DNA of 64,000 nt from Parachlorella kessleri (lineage: Eukaryota > Chlorophyta > Trebouxiophyceae > Chlorellales > Chlorellaceae), in contig BBXU01000446.1 in NCBI GenBank assembly GCA_001598975.1, positions 1-64,000 on the forward strand, in the 5' to 3' direction. The translations under genes were made by a program, and so were the position numbers. Below the pieces are notes generated by a model that made no database searches, was not told the origin of the DNA, and saw nothing but the letters and a program-made list of their open reading frames with translations. Of this stretch, positions 48,389-60,152 are shown in pieces; position 1 is the first letter of the stretch, and each line of letters begins with the position of its first letter.

Positions 48389-50122
48389 TCACTGGCTGCC
48401 TACAGGACGCCACAGCAGCAGGCGGCGGGGTCGGTTGAGGGCCCTGGCACTCCCCTCGCTCTCTTCCTGCTCTAGACAAAAGCCACATTGCTCTGTGTAC
48501 AGCTTGTGAGCGGCAGCATTGGCAGCCTCAACATGTACGTATAAATGGTGGATGCCGCGCTGAGCTGCCTCCTCAGCTGCAGCACTGATCAGCAGCTTGG
48601 CAATGCCCTGCGCGCAACGACCAAGCACCATTATGGCATGCTGGGCTCATGCGCCCTGTACCTTTGCGAGATAGCAGCATAGTTCAGCTGTACACTCGCG
48701 CACTTAAACTAAGATAGGCGGTACGCTGTTAGACTAGACTAGACAGTATTCGTCTGGCAGGCGCTGCAGCAAGTTACTGGACACAAAACACGACATTACC
48801 CGCGAGCATGTTGCCTCCCAGCCTCCATACCAGAACAACCGCACAGGGATGCATGTTTCTCCGTGCTAGCATCAACTTGCACACCGGGGCCATGATACGC
48901 ACCCTGCGTCGGGCAGCCTGCGCCACACACACGTTGCTGATGTAGGCACGCAGCAGGGCCTTGTCCCCATCCGCAGGCCTCTGGCCCATCAGCTCCTCCG
49001 CTGGAAGCTTGGTCCCTTGGTTGAGGTCCAGCGTGCCGACCACAATGTCTGGGGGCTGGCTTCCCTGGGAATGCAAAGGCAACGACAAGACTTCAGGGCT
49101 TCTCACGCCGTACAATTAGGAATTGCAGGTGACAGATACGTGCCACATAAGCGGGCCAAGAAGTGCGAGGCACGAGGGCCAAGGTGTGCGAGGAAAAAGG
49201 GGCGGGGCATGCAGAGGCAGGCTTGGCCAGAGCACTTGACACCGACACGCACCTCCGCCGGGAGCATGCAGGATGGGTCTGCCATTTCTGTGCGCAGCCG
49301 CTCAGACTCTGGGTCCCCGGTGAAGGGCACGGTAGCAATGAAAGGGACCACGGTCACCCCCTTGTAAAAGCGGTCCTTGCCACCGACTTGCAACTCCAAA
49401 CTGTCCCAGTTATAGTCACCCTTCATTCTGAGGTGGGCCTGCATGGCAAAAGACAGCAAGCGCCAGCTGGCATATGAACAGACGGCTGACGGCTTGGAAT
49501 TGCTTGTGCACAACCTGTAACGACAGAATGATACAAGCACACGGTGGCATAGACCAGCTGCCCTAAACTGTAAGCAGGTTGCTGCCAACATTACTAAACG
49601 CACCCTCTTCGCAAAATCGCTGCGGTCTGCCGGAATATTGGAGAAGGAGGCGGCTCTAAGGTAACCGGCGGCCCTGAATTCTGCACTGTGGGTGGCTTGA
49701 CGGGCCCGCAGGTGGTACTGCTGCCTCAAGTAGTTCTGCTGCTCACTTTGCTGCACTTCCACTGGGTGGGCTTCCTGGAACGCCACAGCCCTCCAGCTTA
49801 CTGACCTACCCTGCCCTGCATGTCTTTGCACGGCGAGCTGCCTGCCGCAAGGTGAAGGCCTTGTAGGCCTCCAGGAGAAGCCAAAGTCCTGCTTGGAACC
49901 CCTAGCACGCTGGTACTGTGGAAGCTGCATGACATAGGGCCCCTGCAGAGACAAGGTTGCCCTTTCCAGATACAGCGTCATTAGGATTGAATAGTACGTT
50001 CTTCCCACCCCGTTTTCAACGTTTGCTTTGAGAGCGGGAAGCAGGGCTTGCGAGGCTTGAAAGCTTGTAACGCCCAAACCTGAGCCTGTAGAGCTGCTTT
50101 GCACAAGGGTTGGAATAAGCAT
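48389..50122 (-). CDS. GNAT-family N-acetyltransferase, probably plastid
   Basis: GNAT enzymes move an acetyl group from acetyl-CoA to an amine. Exons in order: YLRQQYHLRARQATHSAEFR then AASFSNIPADRSDFAKR; QAHLRMKGDYNWDSLELQVG; PDIVVGTLDLNQGTKLPAEE; LLRAYISNVCVAQAARR joined to QGIAKLLISAAAEEAAQRGI; and HHLYVHVEAANAAAHKLYTE with CGF. The junction gives RRQGIA, the acetyl-CoA loop (Q/R-x-x-G-x-G/A), and NAAAHKLYTEQCGF is the motif B end. Plant plastid GNATs share this layout. The ATG at 50122 gives a transit-peptide-like leader but leaves only 14 bp to the opposite gene's start. Downstream ATGs (for example MTLYLERATLSLQ) are alternatives. Confidence 0.82.
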
Positions 50123-50136
50123 CAGTGCGCTCTGAA
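50123..50136. promoter_or_regulatory. 14-bp gap between divergent start codons
   Basis: The GNAT ATG (50120-50122, minus) and the chalcone-isomerase-like ATG (50137-50139, plus) are separated by 14 bp. Both 5' UTRs and promoters must then overlap the opposite coding sequence, or one start is misplaced. Confidence 0.5.
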
Positions 50137-51580
50137 ATGGAAGGCCTCGTTGAGCACGTGCTTGGCTTTGTCAACAACAAGCTGGGATTAGTGCTGCCCC
50201 TGGCCTCCATATCAGGGACGCTGCGGCTTCAACCTCCTGTAGCAACGCCAGCACACGTGGATGAGACAGGGTGAGGGCACTTGCAGAACTGCACCTGTCC
50301 AAGGCTGCCAACCGGTGAAGGAGGCTTCGTGTGTGGACAAAGTGCGTGCTCCCTTCGGCACCCCCGCTCCCTTCTTCCCAGCCCCTCCTGGTTGCTGTGC
50401 AGTCGGCCTTCCAAGCAGCAGCAGCAGCAGCAAAAGCGCAGCTTCCAGCTTCTCCGCCGCCTGTCTAAACCACAGCCGCCTTCACAGCTCTTCAGCTGTG
50501 AGCTCTGTGTACACTCAGCCTCAGAAAGAGCGCAGTGCCAGGAGCTGGTGACCACAGGATCGAAGGCATGGGGCATAGGTCCCACACTTCCGCTAGCGAA
50601 ACTCTATGACTTCGCTATATATTTTAACAGGGAACAAACGGAGCAATCGAGCCTGGCCAGCCAGTTTCGGCAGCAGCCTGCAGCAGTCCCACGGCTAGAC
50701 ACACTCTATCATTCGCTGCGGTCAAGCTCAGAGATAGATTTTTCACTGGTCGTGCGGGCTGCTCGCAACCTGCCCATCAAGCTGGTTGCCGCAGAGTACC
50801 GGCGCATTCTGAGGGGCAGGCTGGCGGCGCTTGGCCATGACCCTGGGGATCCGGGGCTGGCTGCTATGCTTGAAGCCTTTAGGTGCGCGTTCTGCGCAGG
50901 CCTTATGTTGACTGTAGCAGCAGTCACCTCTCTGCATTGGGCATGGTGCCCCGTTGGAGGCTAGGGTTGTAAACCATGTCGACAGCTGGGACGGGTGGAA
51001 TGCTGGTGTCAGGGAGGGAGGCAGGAGCAGCAACAACAGCTGCAGCTTGTCTATGTGTTATACTAGTCAACTCATGTGCACGTTTGAAATTGCGCATATT
51101 GCTCCTCCTGCCCATGCTCGTTACTATGGTCTCTGTTTTTTGTGCAGCGAGGAGCGACTGCCGGCAAGCATCAAGCAGGGCGGGTCAGTTGTCAAGGGCA
51201 CTACGCTTACCTTCAACAAGCAGAAGGGTGGCCTGCTCCTGGCCCATGCCAACGGGATGCCTATTGCCAGGGTTCACAGTGAGCCGCTGTGCACAGCCAT
51301 CATGTGAGTCAACGCTGGTGACGAGTTGATGCCCCCTTATTGAGTGCTAGCATGGCACAGCCGCTGGTGCACTGATGCATGTTGTGCGACTTGCTTGACG
51401 TCGATCAGCACTGTTGGCTGCAGGGACGTGTACCTCGGCCCAGGTGCTCCTGTTAACAAAAAGGCAAGACGGCTAGCGGGAGAGAGCTTGGTGCGCATGC
51501 TCGGAGCCAAAGCAGGGCCGTCGAGCAGCGCAGTCCTTGTGTGCAGCCCAGAGCGACACATCTGCAGGCTGTGGGCTTAG
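50137..51580 (+). CDS. Chalcone-isomerase-fold protein (CHI-like / FAP type)
   Basis: Exon 1 reads MEGLVEHVLGFVNNKLGLVL and ends VATPAHVDETG. An intron follows, and the next exon (from about 50402) starts with a polyglutamine run and basic stretch. The domain then reads GSKAWGIGPTLPLAKLYDFA, QQPAAVPRLDTLYHSLRSSS, RAARNLPIKLVAAEYRRILR, PASIKQGGSVVKGTTLTFNK, LLLAHANGMPIARVHSEPLC and DVYLGPGAPVNKKARRLAGE. These match the chalcone isomerase fold: strand pair, helices, and the C-terminal FDxYLG-like strand after the 'S-x-x-L' helix. Algae generally lack true flavonoid CHI, so a fatty-acid-binding (FAP) or CHI-like role is more likely. The polyQ insertion is unusual. It ends at TAG 51578-51580. Confidence 0.85.
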
Positions 51581-51738
51581 CAGCCAGCAAAGTGATATTG
51601 TATCCTCAGCGTTGTTATGCTGTATGCAGTCTTGTGGGTTCTGTGCTGATAACAACTTGCTTGTGATTGCAGCGAGCGTCTTCGTATGTTAGTTCCATCA
51701 CACCGACGGCACATGTGTCTTTGGTGTGTCGCTAGGGA

Positions 51739-51744
51739 TGTAAC
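51739..51744 (+). terminator. Candidate poly(A) signal TGTAAC
   Basis: TGTAA is the usual polyadenylation signal in chlorophyte algae. This copy lies about 160 nt after the chalcone-isomerase-like stop. Confidence 0.35.
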
Positions 51745-51860
51745 GGGCTTCATTGCCTGATGCGGCGGGAGTGCAGACTGGTTCGGTGCTAACTGCCAGA
51801 AACCAATATTTCAGTGTACACCTGTGGTGTTTTTTGGGGGAAATGTACCGTAGGTGATTT

Positions 51861-51900
51861 AGATGGAACTGCATGTGATAACAAGGGGTCAGACAGCAGT
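51861..51900 (+). repeat. Dispersed 40-bp repeat, copy B
   Basis: 36 of 40 positions match copy A at 15165-15204, and similarity continues into a GGGTGC-AGCTGCG block after a short insertion. It lies in a convergent intergenic region. Confidence 0.6.
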
Positions 51901-52469
51901 TTGGGAGTTTGCGGGTGCTAGCTGCGGCAGAGTGCGGTGCAGCTCTTGGTTTTTTTAGTTGCACAATGAGTTATCACCGCTTCATGGGATGGATAAATAG
52001 TTTTTTCCTTTTATATTCTAGGTATGCATTTTGCTCGGTTCAACATGAGGCCTTGTGCTTTCCCATATATGTCAGCTTTCAGCCTAGGTTACCAGCTGGT
52101 GGAGCAAACTCTCTCAGGTTTACAATACCCATACACCTGCTCAGACATTGATGCCCTGTAAGAGTACATGATAACGTTGTGCAAGGAAACCTAGCTAAAG
52201 CCCTTGCAGTCGAAGAGAAACGAGCAAGCGTCTACCACATGTCAGCACACAGCAGTGTGTACAGAGTAGCGCAGTCTCAAGGCTCGATAGTGGGCTGCCA
52301 AAATACACTTTCAGCCTGGCATACCCAACACTTTTCCAGGCCAAGGATAGAGCAGACTACCTACCACGCCAGCCCTGCCCCATGTACATCCTTGCAGCCA
52401 GGGTTGGCTCGTCACCAACGCATGAGCTATCGATACAGTACAGCACAGTCGTATGATACAACCTACAAT

Positions 52470-52475
52470 GTTACA
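52470..52475 (-). terminator. Candidate poly(A) signal TGTAAC
   Basis: On the minus strand, about 140 nt past the malate dehydrogenase stop. Confidence 0.35.
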
Positions 52476-52613
52476 AATGGGCAAGCATGAACAGCCAAGC
52501 AGTGCAAGAACTACAGAAGTCACAAGTCCTCATGCGCCAATCAGTGACCTTGGCAGGGAGCCAAGCCGCCAGGGCTGCACAGTACCAGCAAGCGATGATC
52601 CTGGACCTGATGC

Positions 52614-55213
52614 TCAGCTGCGGGGCGGTCCCACCACCGAGATGGCCATCTGCTTCTCCTCAAGGAGCTCTACGCTACTGCGGTTAAGGCGGTTGCGCGT
52701 GAGGTCATCCATGGGCACGCCCTGCACGCAGGATACTGATAAGACCTGGTAAGACAGGGCATGCAAAAGGATCGTAGGATGTCTGAGCACGAAATGAATG
52801 CTCAGACATGGGTGTTAGCCATGAGGTTGAGTCCAAGACAATACTGCTGCTTTCCCTTCCTATCTCCATCTGCATGCCTAAGTTTCAACCCAGCCCAACC
52901 GCGGCTTCCAATGAAGACTGGCTGGGGGCAGGCCCCAGTCCGCGCACCTGCTCTATCTGCCACTGCCCGTCGCCGCAGCGCACGGGGAAGGAGTAAAAGA
53001 TGCCCGGCGGCACGTTGTAGCTGCCATCGCTCATCACCCCCATGCTCACTACCGGCCGCCGCCAGCGCCAGAAGGGGCAGGGCGCCAGCCAGTCCCGTAC
53101 GTGGTCGCAGATGGCGCCCGCGGCGGACGCAGCGCTGGATAGCGTGCGCATCTGCTCACCAGCCGCAGGGCAGGTACAGTCAGCAGCAAAGAGCAGGTGC
53201 GGGCACGCTGTCAAGGTGCAGCCCATCTCTTGCTGGTTTCTTCTGGAGCCGGGTAGCGAGGACAAGTCAACAACAACACAGACTCCCAATCCAGTGCCAC
53301 CCACCCGCGCAAGCACATTTCCCAAAGCACACTCAACAAAACTGGCCATACTTGTCAGCCCAACTACAACACCATGGGGGTCCAGCTGGTGAGGGACAGT
53401 CAACCTGACAGACCTGCAGGATGGTCTGGCCCCTGGTTTGCACCCGGTTGATCAACTCCCCAAGCAGCCACTCGGGGTCCTCCAGAACTTCCCCCACCGG
53501 CCGCCCTGCCACCGTGGCATGCCGCGCATCCGGGAACTGCGCCGCGCTGTGGTTGCCCCACACAAAAATGCCTTCAACCTGGTCAGGGGAGGCCCCCACC
53601 TTGGCTGCTACCTGCACCACATCGGATACCATGTGAGACAGCGGGCGAGCAAACATTGCGGGAGCAATTGTATCTAGCACGCTCCAAGTGCCTGGCAAAT
53701 CGGACTCATCCTGTACGCAAGAAGCACCAGGTGCAAACCAGTCGCACCCACGCCCTGGCTTGGCTTGGCTGCAGCCCAGGCACCGACAGGGGGCTGCAAG
53801 ATGTCAAGCACCGCTGTCCCTGTGTGCCGCTCTGACCCCATTCTGCCAACCCTGGCAGTCGCCTGCCCCACTATCGCACCTGGGCCACAGTTCTGTTATG
53901 GTCCAGCCGGGACAGGCAAGTGATGTTGTGGGCAGGGATGGATGGGGCGTGGTAGTGGAGCACCAAGGCGTTGGTGTTGGCAGGGCTGGCCACCACCACC
54001 ACCTGCAGATAAGGCCACAGCGGCACCTTGCTGCTGGCTCGCCAGTGGTGGTGGGGATGCAGAAGCTGCTCTCCCACCCCTCCTCGGCACCAGCTGACAC
54101 CTCAGCGCCTGACATGACCTGCAAGCCTCCAAGCCAGATGCACGTGGAGCCGGCTGCCACCACTTGAGAGGCTAGCAGGCACGCCCCACCATCACTCTCC
54201 AAGGGCAATGCCGGGCAAACCTTGACGTTGGGCGATGCCCCCGACTCCAGCGCCGCCGCCTGCTCCCTGTAGATGGGCACATTGCTGGCTACAATTTCCC
54301 GCCTATCTGCCCCAGGCCTGCGTGGAGCCCCTGCCAGCATGATGGCCACATCTACCCCCTGGCAAGCCTCTTCAACGTTGGAAGTCACCATCACCCCTGC
54401 AGCAGCGGGGTGACATCCGGGCCTTGTATGATGTTGGAATGGGCCTTAGCCCCTTCCTACAGGTGCTGCACGAGCACCATCTCAACTGACACATGCCACA
54501 GGCAAGAGTCAACAGCCTCCCACACAAGTATAGGTTGAGTTGGTGACTGGCTATCAACCAGATATTCCACCAATGAGCTTGCGTAACGGACGCAACTAAA
54601 CAGATGGGTGAAGCCGTGCGCAAACAGTGTATAGATCCATTTGTAGTGAACCAAAAATGGATGCCAAGGACAACAAAGTTACAGGTCTGCACTTCTAGCT
54701 AGTAATGTGAAGGAACAACGCTGCGCACCACACCCCCGGGTCACCGTTATTCTAGTGGACAGGAGATCTATTTTTGCTGCTGAGTTGACGTCAGCGGGTA
54801 ACTCAAAGCCCTACCTTTTAGCAAGGGCGATGCCAAGTCTAGCAGCTCCAACCGCAGCCCCTCAAGCGGCACCAGCGCTTGCTTGACATCCAACAGGCGC
54901 AGGTAGACTGGGGTTGAGCCAAACATAAGGCCCTGGGCTATCAGCGTCGTTAGGGAGTAGCCAATGTGGCCTGCAAAGAGCGATCGTGGGCCACGTAAAG
55001 ATATTTCGGGAGCTGGAGGGGTTGCCCTCTGATCCGTTGAAGGATTTTGCCCTTACCGCCAGCCCCAGTAATTAGCACCGTCATGACCCTGTGCTCCGCA
55101 GCATGTCGCTTCGACCAAAAGTGCTTCCACACACCAACCCCGGCCACCACCACAGCGACAGACCACAAACGCATTGCATAGCCAGAAAATATGGTGGCTA
55201 TCAAGGGCTGCAT
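52614..55213 (-). CDS. MDH: NAD-dependent malate dehydrogenase (cytosolic type)
   Basis: Reversibly oxidises malate to oxaloacetate. Exons join in phase: [19 protein letters not shown] (nucleotide loop), [20 protein letters not shown] (Asp after the second strand favours NAD over NADP), [16 protein letters not shown] (mobile-loop arginines), [28 protein letters not shown] (substrate Arg), [19 protein letters not shown] (catalytic His), [16 protein letters not shown] and [17 protein letters not shown]. The 54400-54810 gap is an intron. The ATG at 55213 gives 43 extra residues with a hydrophobic stretch ([18 protein letters not shown]). The ATG at 55084 starts at MTVLITGAG like ordinary cytosolic enzymes and may be the real start. 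The stop TGA is at 52614-52616. Confidence 0.93.
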
Positions 55214-56180
55214 ATGCCGTAGCGACAGGCTGGCAGGAACGAAAGATTAATCACACATGTCCTGCCGAGTTCCAGGTTACCGGGGGGTACAGCTCATCCC
55301 AGCAGGCCACAGCAGGCGCGCTGGATTGCAACCGGTTTGCAGGCAGTCTTGGTTGGTGACAGGATGCTCTGAGTATATCAGACAGCATGATACGCGTAGC
55401 CTCAAGGCTTGTAGGCAAGGTCGTTGGGTCACTGGTTCAGGATGCTGTGACAGCAGGTGTAACGACTTGGCTCCACGACTGCCTTCCAGCACGTTAGTGT
55501 CTGTTCTGCGTGGCAAATGCCCTCCAGTCAGTCAGCTACAGCAAAGCTGCTGATACCACTGCAGCAGCTGTATAGCACTAATCCCAAACCTGGGCCAGTC
55601 ACTCACTTGACTCAGCCAAAAACCTATTTTAACAGACGCCTTCTTAAAGTGCCTCCAGGACAAAAAACAATGTTTCCCTGAAAAGCATGCTTTCTCTTTT
55701 CACAAACTTTTCTGTTTGTTTGGTCCTTATGCTACATGTCCCGGCCCAACCGGTGCTAGTTTACTACATATTCTTCCTGCGTAACCTTGTTGTTAACGGC
55801 CTTCGTGCTGTTTGCTTGTCCAGAGAACAATCATGTAGCAGATCTGCTAACTGACGCAGCTGGCACCCGTCACACTGCTGTCTGTCCTCTTGCTGTCATG
55901 TGCATGTCATCGTAGTTACTCCTTGCTGTGGTATTGTAGGGCCAACTGCAACGGGGCGAAGGGACGGTCAGGCTGCAACGAATCTTTGAGGGAGCAGAAA
56001 GCGCATCCTCGCAGTAACTCCAGCGAGAGCACTCGAAGGGGTGCTTCCATGGGTGCTTCAGGGCGCAAGCGCCTTTAGTAAAGTCATACTACCCCGCTAC
56101 CTCTACTACGTGTGTTTTGATCTGTGATCTACTACAGATGCACATAAGATTGATCGCCGAGGCAGAGGCGCTTCGTCACC
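55214..56180. promoter_or_regulatory. Divergent promoter region, malate dehydrogenase / LCIB-like
   Basis: 967 bp between opposing starts. No gene. AT-rich stretches occur near 55620-55720. A degenerate, reverse-oriented relative of the dispersed repeat may lie near 55870-55910. In Chlamydomonas LCIB is induced by low CO2; no induction element was identified here. Confidence 0.4.
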
Positions 56181-59100
56181 ATGGCAGCTCGCGTTGGCAC
56201 CGTTCCAGCAGCAGCTGGGGCAGTCTCCAACCCTCGAACCCAGCGGGCGTGCTCGCACCCCAGGGCCATTTTCCACGCATCCAGTGCCAGGCGTAACCTA
56301 ACACGTGTAGTGCGGTGCCAGGCAAGCCAGGCGGCAGTGCAAGCAGGTAGGATCGTAGGATGCTGCCGTGCATTCCCACCAACCATGGCAAACACTGCTG
56401 TTTGTGCTGGGCGTAGCTACAAGCTGAAGTGAGAGGGATATTGGTCAAGTCAATATGACAAGTGTGGTTTGCTCTTTCCTGTGTGCTGCAGCACCCCAGG
56501 CTGCTGCTGGCTTGGTTCAGCCTGCCGAGGTGAACTATCTCACGGCCAGAGCGAATGCAGTGACAACTCACTTCCCAACAGCCCTTGGTGAGCCCAAAGC
56601 TGTGTGGTTCTTATAAATGGAGCATGCTATGATGCACTTAGCCGTCTGTGTCACTGTAGATGGTGCCAGGCCAGCTCTCCACTCAAATGCATGTGCAGCA
56701 GTGGAGCCATGTAGTGGTGGCGCCGCATGATTGAGGTTGCTAGCCCAACCACGGATTGCTTCTTCGGTTAAGTTTACATAGCCAGCCACTGTCTTAAATG
56801 CCTGCTGTTTGTGCTGTAGGTGTGGATGACTTCTTGCAGCGGCTTGAGCGGGCACTCTGGGGTTATGGCTTCAAGAATGACAACTCTATTGGTGAGAGCG
56901 CCTTTGTCTTAATATCCATCTGCTTCTTGCAGCAGCCGCTGGTCCTTCTAATGGGAAGAGTCCTCTGTGCCTGCATGCCTGGCCTCCTTCACCAGTGTCC
57001 CTGTGTTCACCAGTGCTTCCCTCCATTCCGACCAGACTAGGCACCATGGCGGGGTGCCCTGCAAGCACAACAGTTGCGAGAGCAAGGGCTGACCTGTCCA
57101 TGGCATTTGCACAGGCTGCTCCCTTGCTGGTTGCTCTGCTTCTTGCATCCGTTCTGATAGTGCAACAGCCACGAGCGACGAGGTGTTCCCCACTGAACAG
57201 TGCACATGGCACTGAGTCTCATGGATCGTTTATTTGCCTGACCATGCAGCCATGGTCAACCTCTGCCGCGACGAGGTTACCCACACCCTGAAGCACAAGA
57301 TCGACCAAGTGTATGGCTCCTCTTTCTCAACCCACGGCCTGGGAGGCATGCTGACCCTTGGGGTTACCGGGGTTGGCGCTGGCCTTAGTCACAGCCCCGT
57401 GTGCCAGGTGGGAGGCCTCGGTCGCTTTCCGACTGGCAACTAGCAATGCCCAAGTTACGAAGGCACTGGAGAGGCCCGTTTGCAAGCTTGGCAGCACCCA
57501 TAACCATCCAAGGTTTCAACATGACCGATGCCATATCGTCTTCCTGGCAAAGATGCGAGCTGGCTGAGCTGGGGGCTGTTACTTCCCCTTACCTGCAGAT
57601 CTCTGGCAAGGAGCGCTACGTGTTCTTCAGCTTCCCCCACATCGCCATTGACTCCAGGGGCTCGGTGGGCGCCATCTCCCGGCCCGGCCGAGCGGGCACC
57701 TCGTGCGCCTGCGGTGCCGTGATCAAGTGCCTGGGGGAGGTGAAGAAGGAGGGGCTGAGCTGCAACCACAAGCAGCCAGGAGGTACGCAGCGGCACTGCA
57801 CCTTTGCAATGCACCCAAGTGGGGTGGGACTCTGGGATGTTTTTGCAGGGCAGATGAAGTGTTGCAGGTCGCCCTGGCCCCTTGCGGAGGGCTGGGCAGC
57901 AGTCTCTCCCCTAGGCCGGGGAGAGGGCAGTGACTGCTACCTTGCACCCCAGCTCTCATACAAGCCGACCTGCCGCCCTTACTAGCCACACAAGAAGGCC
58001 CCAGCTAGCACTCATGCCCTGCGTTCCCTCGCTCGTTGCCGCAGAGCATGACCCGGAGGATGTGGAGTTCTCCATCTTAAAGCAGCGCCTAGCCCGGCGG
58101 CTGCTGGTGGAGGGCCACAACGACAAGTCAGTGGAGGGCCTCGACCTGGTAGAGCTTACAAAGGTGCGGCTCGCAGCAGATGCTGCTCCCCACATGGTCT
58201 GCTTCACCTGCAAGCGTACAACAAACTTCCCTTTGGACGAGAGGCGGCCGTAGGGGTTGCACCTGTGTCGCTGGGAATGCATGCCTGGATTGTTGCGGAA
58301 GAGCTGCGGCTGCTGCTGTGACACTGGCGGACATAAAGCGGGGCTGGACAGCTCGGCCTGGGCATCAGGCATGATGCCCCGGCGTGAATGCCTTATGAAC
58401 TCCTCGGGCCTCGCATGTTGTCGGGGGAAAGGTCGGCTGCTGGCTGACCAAACTTGCAGGTTACGGAGCGGGCTATCTCAGATGACTTGGAGACTCTCAT
58501 TTCACATGCTGTGGACAAGAAGAAAGCCGATTACGCCGGTAACAGCCAACAAATACCACTTGGGTTCTTTGTAATGCCACCTGATAGCTTGTAGGTTGCC
58601 ACCCATCTCCTCGCAACTTTTTGCCCACCCCAGCATGTCAAATGTTGCTACTGCAGCCAGCACTTGCGCAGACACAAAGCTCACAGAAGCCAGGGTGGCA
58701 TACGAAATTGCTCGCGGCACTGTATGCAGTGGTGACCGGAGTCCAGATCCACAACTGGGGTGAGCCCTTTGATGGCAAGGAGCCCAACCTGGAGTTTGTG
58801 GCCCCCTCATCCATATACGTCGTCGTCAACGGTCAGCGCTTTGATGTTGACCTCAGCCGCTACCCGGTACGTGGTTACACCTGTGGCAGCAAGCCGTTGG
58901 GCTCACCTTGGGGTGCGGTTGTGCTGCCTTTCTGGTATCGCTATCGTACCCCTGTACCTTACACTGCCGTGACCACCTTTACCCTACCTGGTACACTCAA
59001 ATCTCACAGCAGCCTAGCATTTGTCCTGCGGATGATGCAGCGGCTGACTCCGCGGCAGATCCAGCTGCTGGCAAGCGCCCCAGATGCCCACTACCCGTCC

Positions 59101-59539
59101 CCAGCTGAGGAGGCAGAAGTGATTGTCAACAAGGCGGGGCCCACCACCGTGCGCCAGATCGACCCGCCTTACATGTATAGCAGCCGACAGGCGCGCCGGA
59201 GCATGAAGTCCCACCTGAAGAGGTGAGGGCTGCAGTCGAGCATCAGGTCTGCGTGCAGTTTCCTGCAATGGTGCAGGGCTGCCATGCTGCTGCTGGTGCT
59301 AAAGATCTTACTGCTACTGCTGCGGCGATGGCAGCTACTGCCGCACTGTCCCTGGCTGGCTGCCTAGTATCTCCAGTCAGCTATAGCCTGGTAGGGAGTG
59401 CCCAGAATCGAGAGTCTGTCCTTGGTGCTGCAGCTATGCCCAGCTGACCAAGGAGGAGATTGCAGCTCTGGAGGCCGATGAGGGTGGCTGGACGCTAGCA
59501 GACCTGGACCCAGATTTCTGGACTGCAGTGCACCTATGA
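56181..59539 (+). CDS. LCIB-family limiting-CO2-inducible protein (beta-CA-like)
   Basis: Soluble plastid protein of the algal CO2-concentrating mechanism. LCIB recaptures CO2 leaking from the pyrenoid, and the family has a beta-carbonic-anhydrase-like zinc site. A basic leader (MAARVGTVPAAAGAVSNPRT) precedes NYLTARANAVTTHFPTALG, VDDFLQRLERALWGYGFKND, AMVNLCRDEVTHTLKHKIDQ, VYGSSFSTHGLGGMLTLGVT, GAGLSHSPVC, RYVFFSFPHIAIDSRGSVGA, ISRPGRAGTSCACGAVIKCL, EDVEFSILKQRLARRLL, VTERAISDDLETLISHAVDK and VVTGVQIHNWGEPF. Candidate zinc ligands are the cysteine in NLCRDE, the histidine in SFPHI and a cysteine in SCACGA; the Asp/Arg next to the first cysteine are retained. The C-terminus continues through EFVAPSSIYVVVNGQ and LTPRQIQLLASAPD, then a charged tail (LTKEEIAALEADEGGWTLAD) to TGA at 59537-59539. 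Confidence 0.94.
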
Positions 59540-59617
59540 TCTGTAGCCTGTGTCGCCTCATGATCTGTCTTTGGCATCTTCAGCGCTGCCCACTAGCAGA
59601 TGGACAGCTGGCGATGG

Positions 59618-59623
59618 TGTAAT
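59618..59623 (+). terminator. Candidate poly(A) signal TGTAAT
   Basis: A TGTAA-type algal polyadenylation word about 80 nt after the LCIB-like stop codon. Confidence 0.35.
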
Positions 59624-60107
59624 ATCTGTATCTAAAAGGGTACCCATGCTCAATTTTGTGCGATTGCTTTGTGCATGGAATAAACAAACATTTCTCTGAG
59701 AATGGACCCAATTGCCTTGCTAGGATGGGGTCCTGCATATGAGTTGATCCTAAACGACTGGTACTTCCCTACACATGATGTTGAGTTTTACATGGAATGT
59801 TGATCAGTGCTTGGTGGGAGCTCCACGCTCTTTAGCACTGCCTTGCTTAAATGCGGTAACGTTTTTGGACAGTCTTCATCTGTGCTTGTGCAAATCTGCC
59901 GTTGTTGTGCAGGAGGTCTACCAAGTAGTAGTAGTTGTTAGTGCTGGCAGTGAACCCCGTGCTTCTACTTACATTGGCAACGATTACTGGACTGACTGTT
60001 TAAGGTGTCCCATCCTGCGCTTCCTCGCGTCTTCTCATACATCAGAACAAGGCTGAGCTTGGTAGCTGGCACGCTTGCTTTATTTCCCATCGTGTTTCTG
60101 CTAAGCA

Positions 60108-60152
60108 GGTTTCCAGCAGCAGCAGCAGCAGCAGGTTTCCAGCAGCAGCAGC
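60108..60152. repeat. GGTTTCCAGCAG tandem duplication
   Basis: Two copies of GGTTTCC followed by CAG runs (six then four triplets) lie in tandem. The tract is outside any supported exon. Confidence 0.7.

Larger units (their letters stand above)
51581..52613. other. Convergent intergenic region with dispersed repeat
   Basis: 1.03 kb between two stop codons, with no supported exon. It contains repeat copy B (51861-51900) and candidate poly(A) words on each strand: TGTAAC at 51739-51744 (plus) and 52470-52475 (minus). Confidence 0.45.

Noticed and set aside
52761..53408. 215-codon plus-strand frame
   Set aside because: Antisense to malate dehydrogenase exons; Ser/Arg/Pro-rich with no domain.
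60108..60152. CAG repeats as a polyglutamine-coding exon
   Set aside because: No open frame with splice sites links them to LCIB-like or CCB4 exons.
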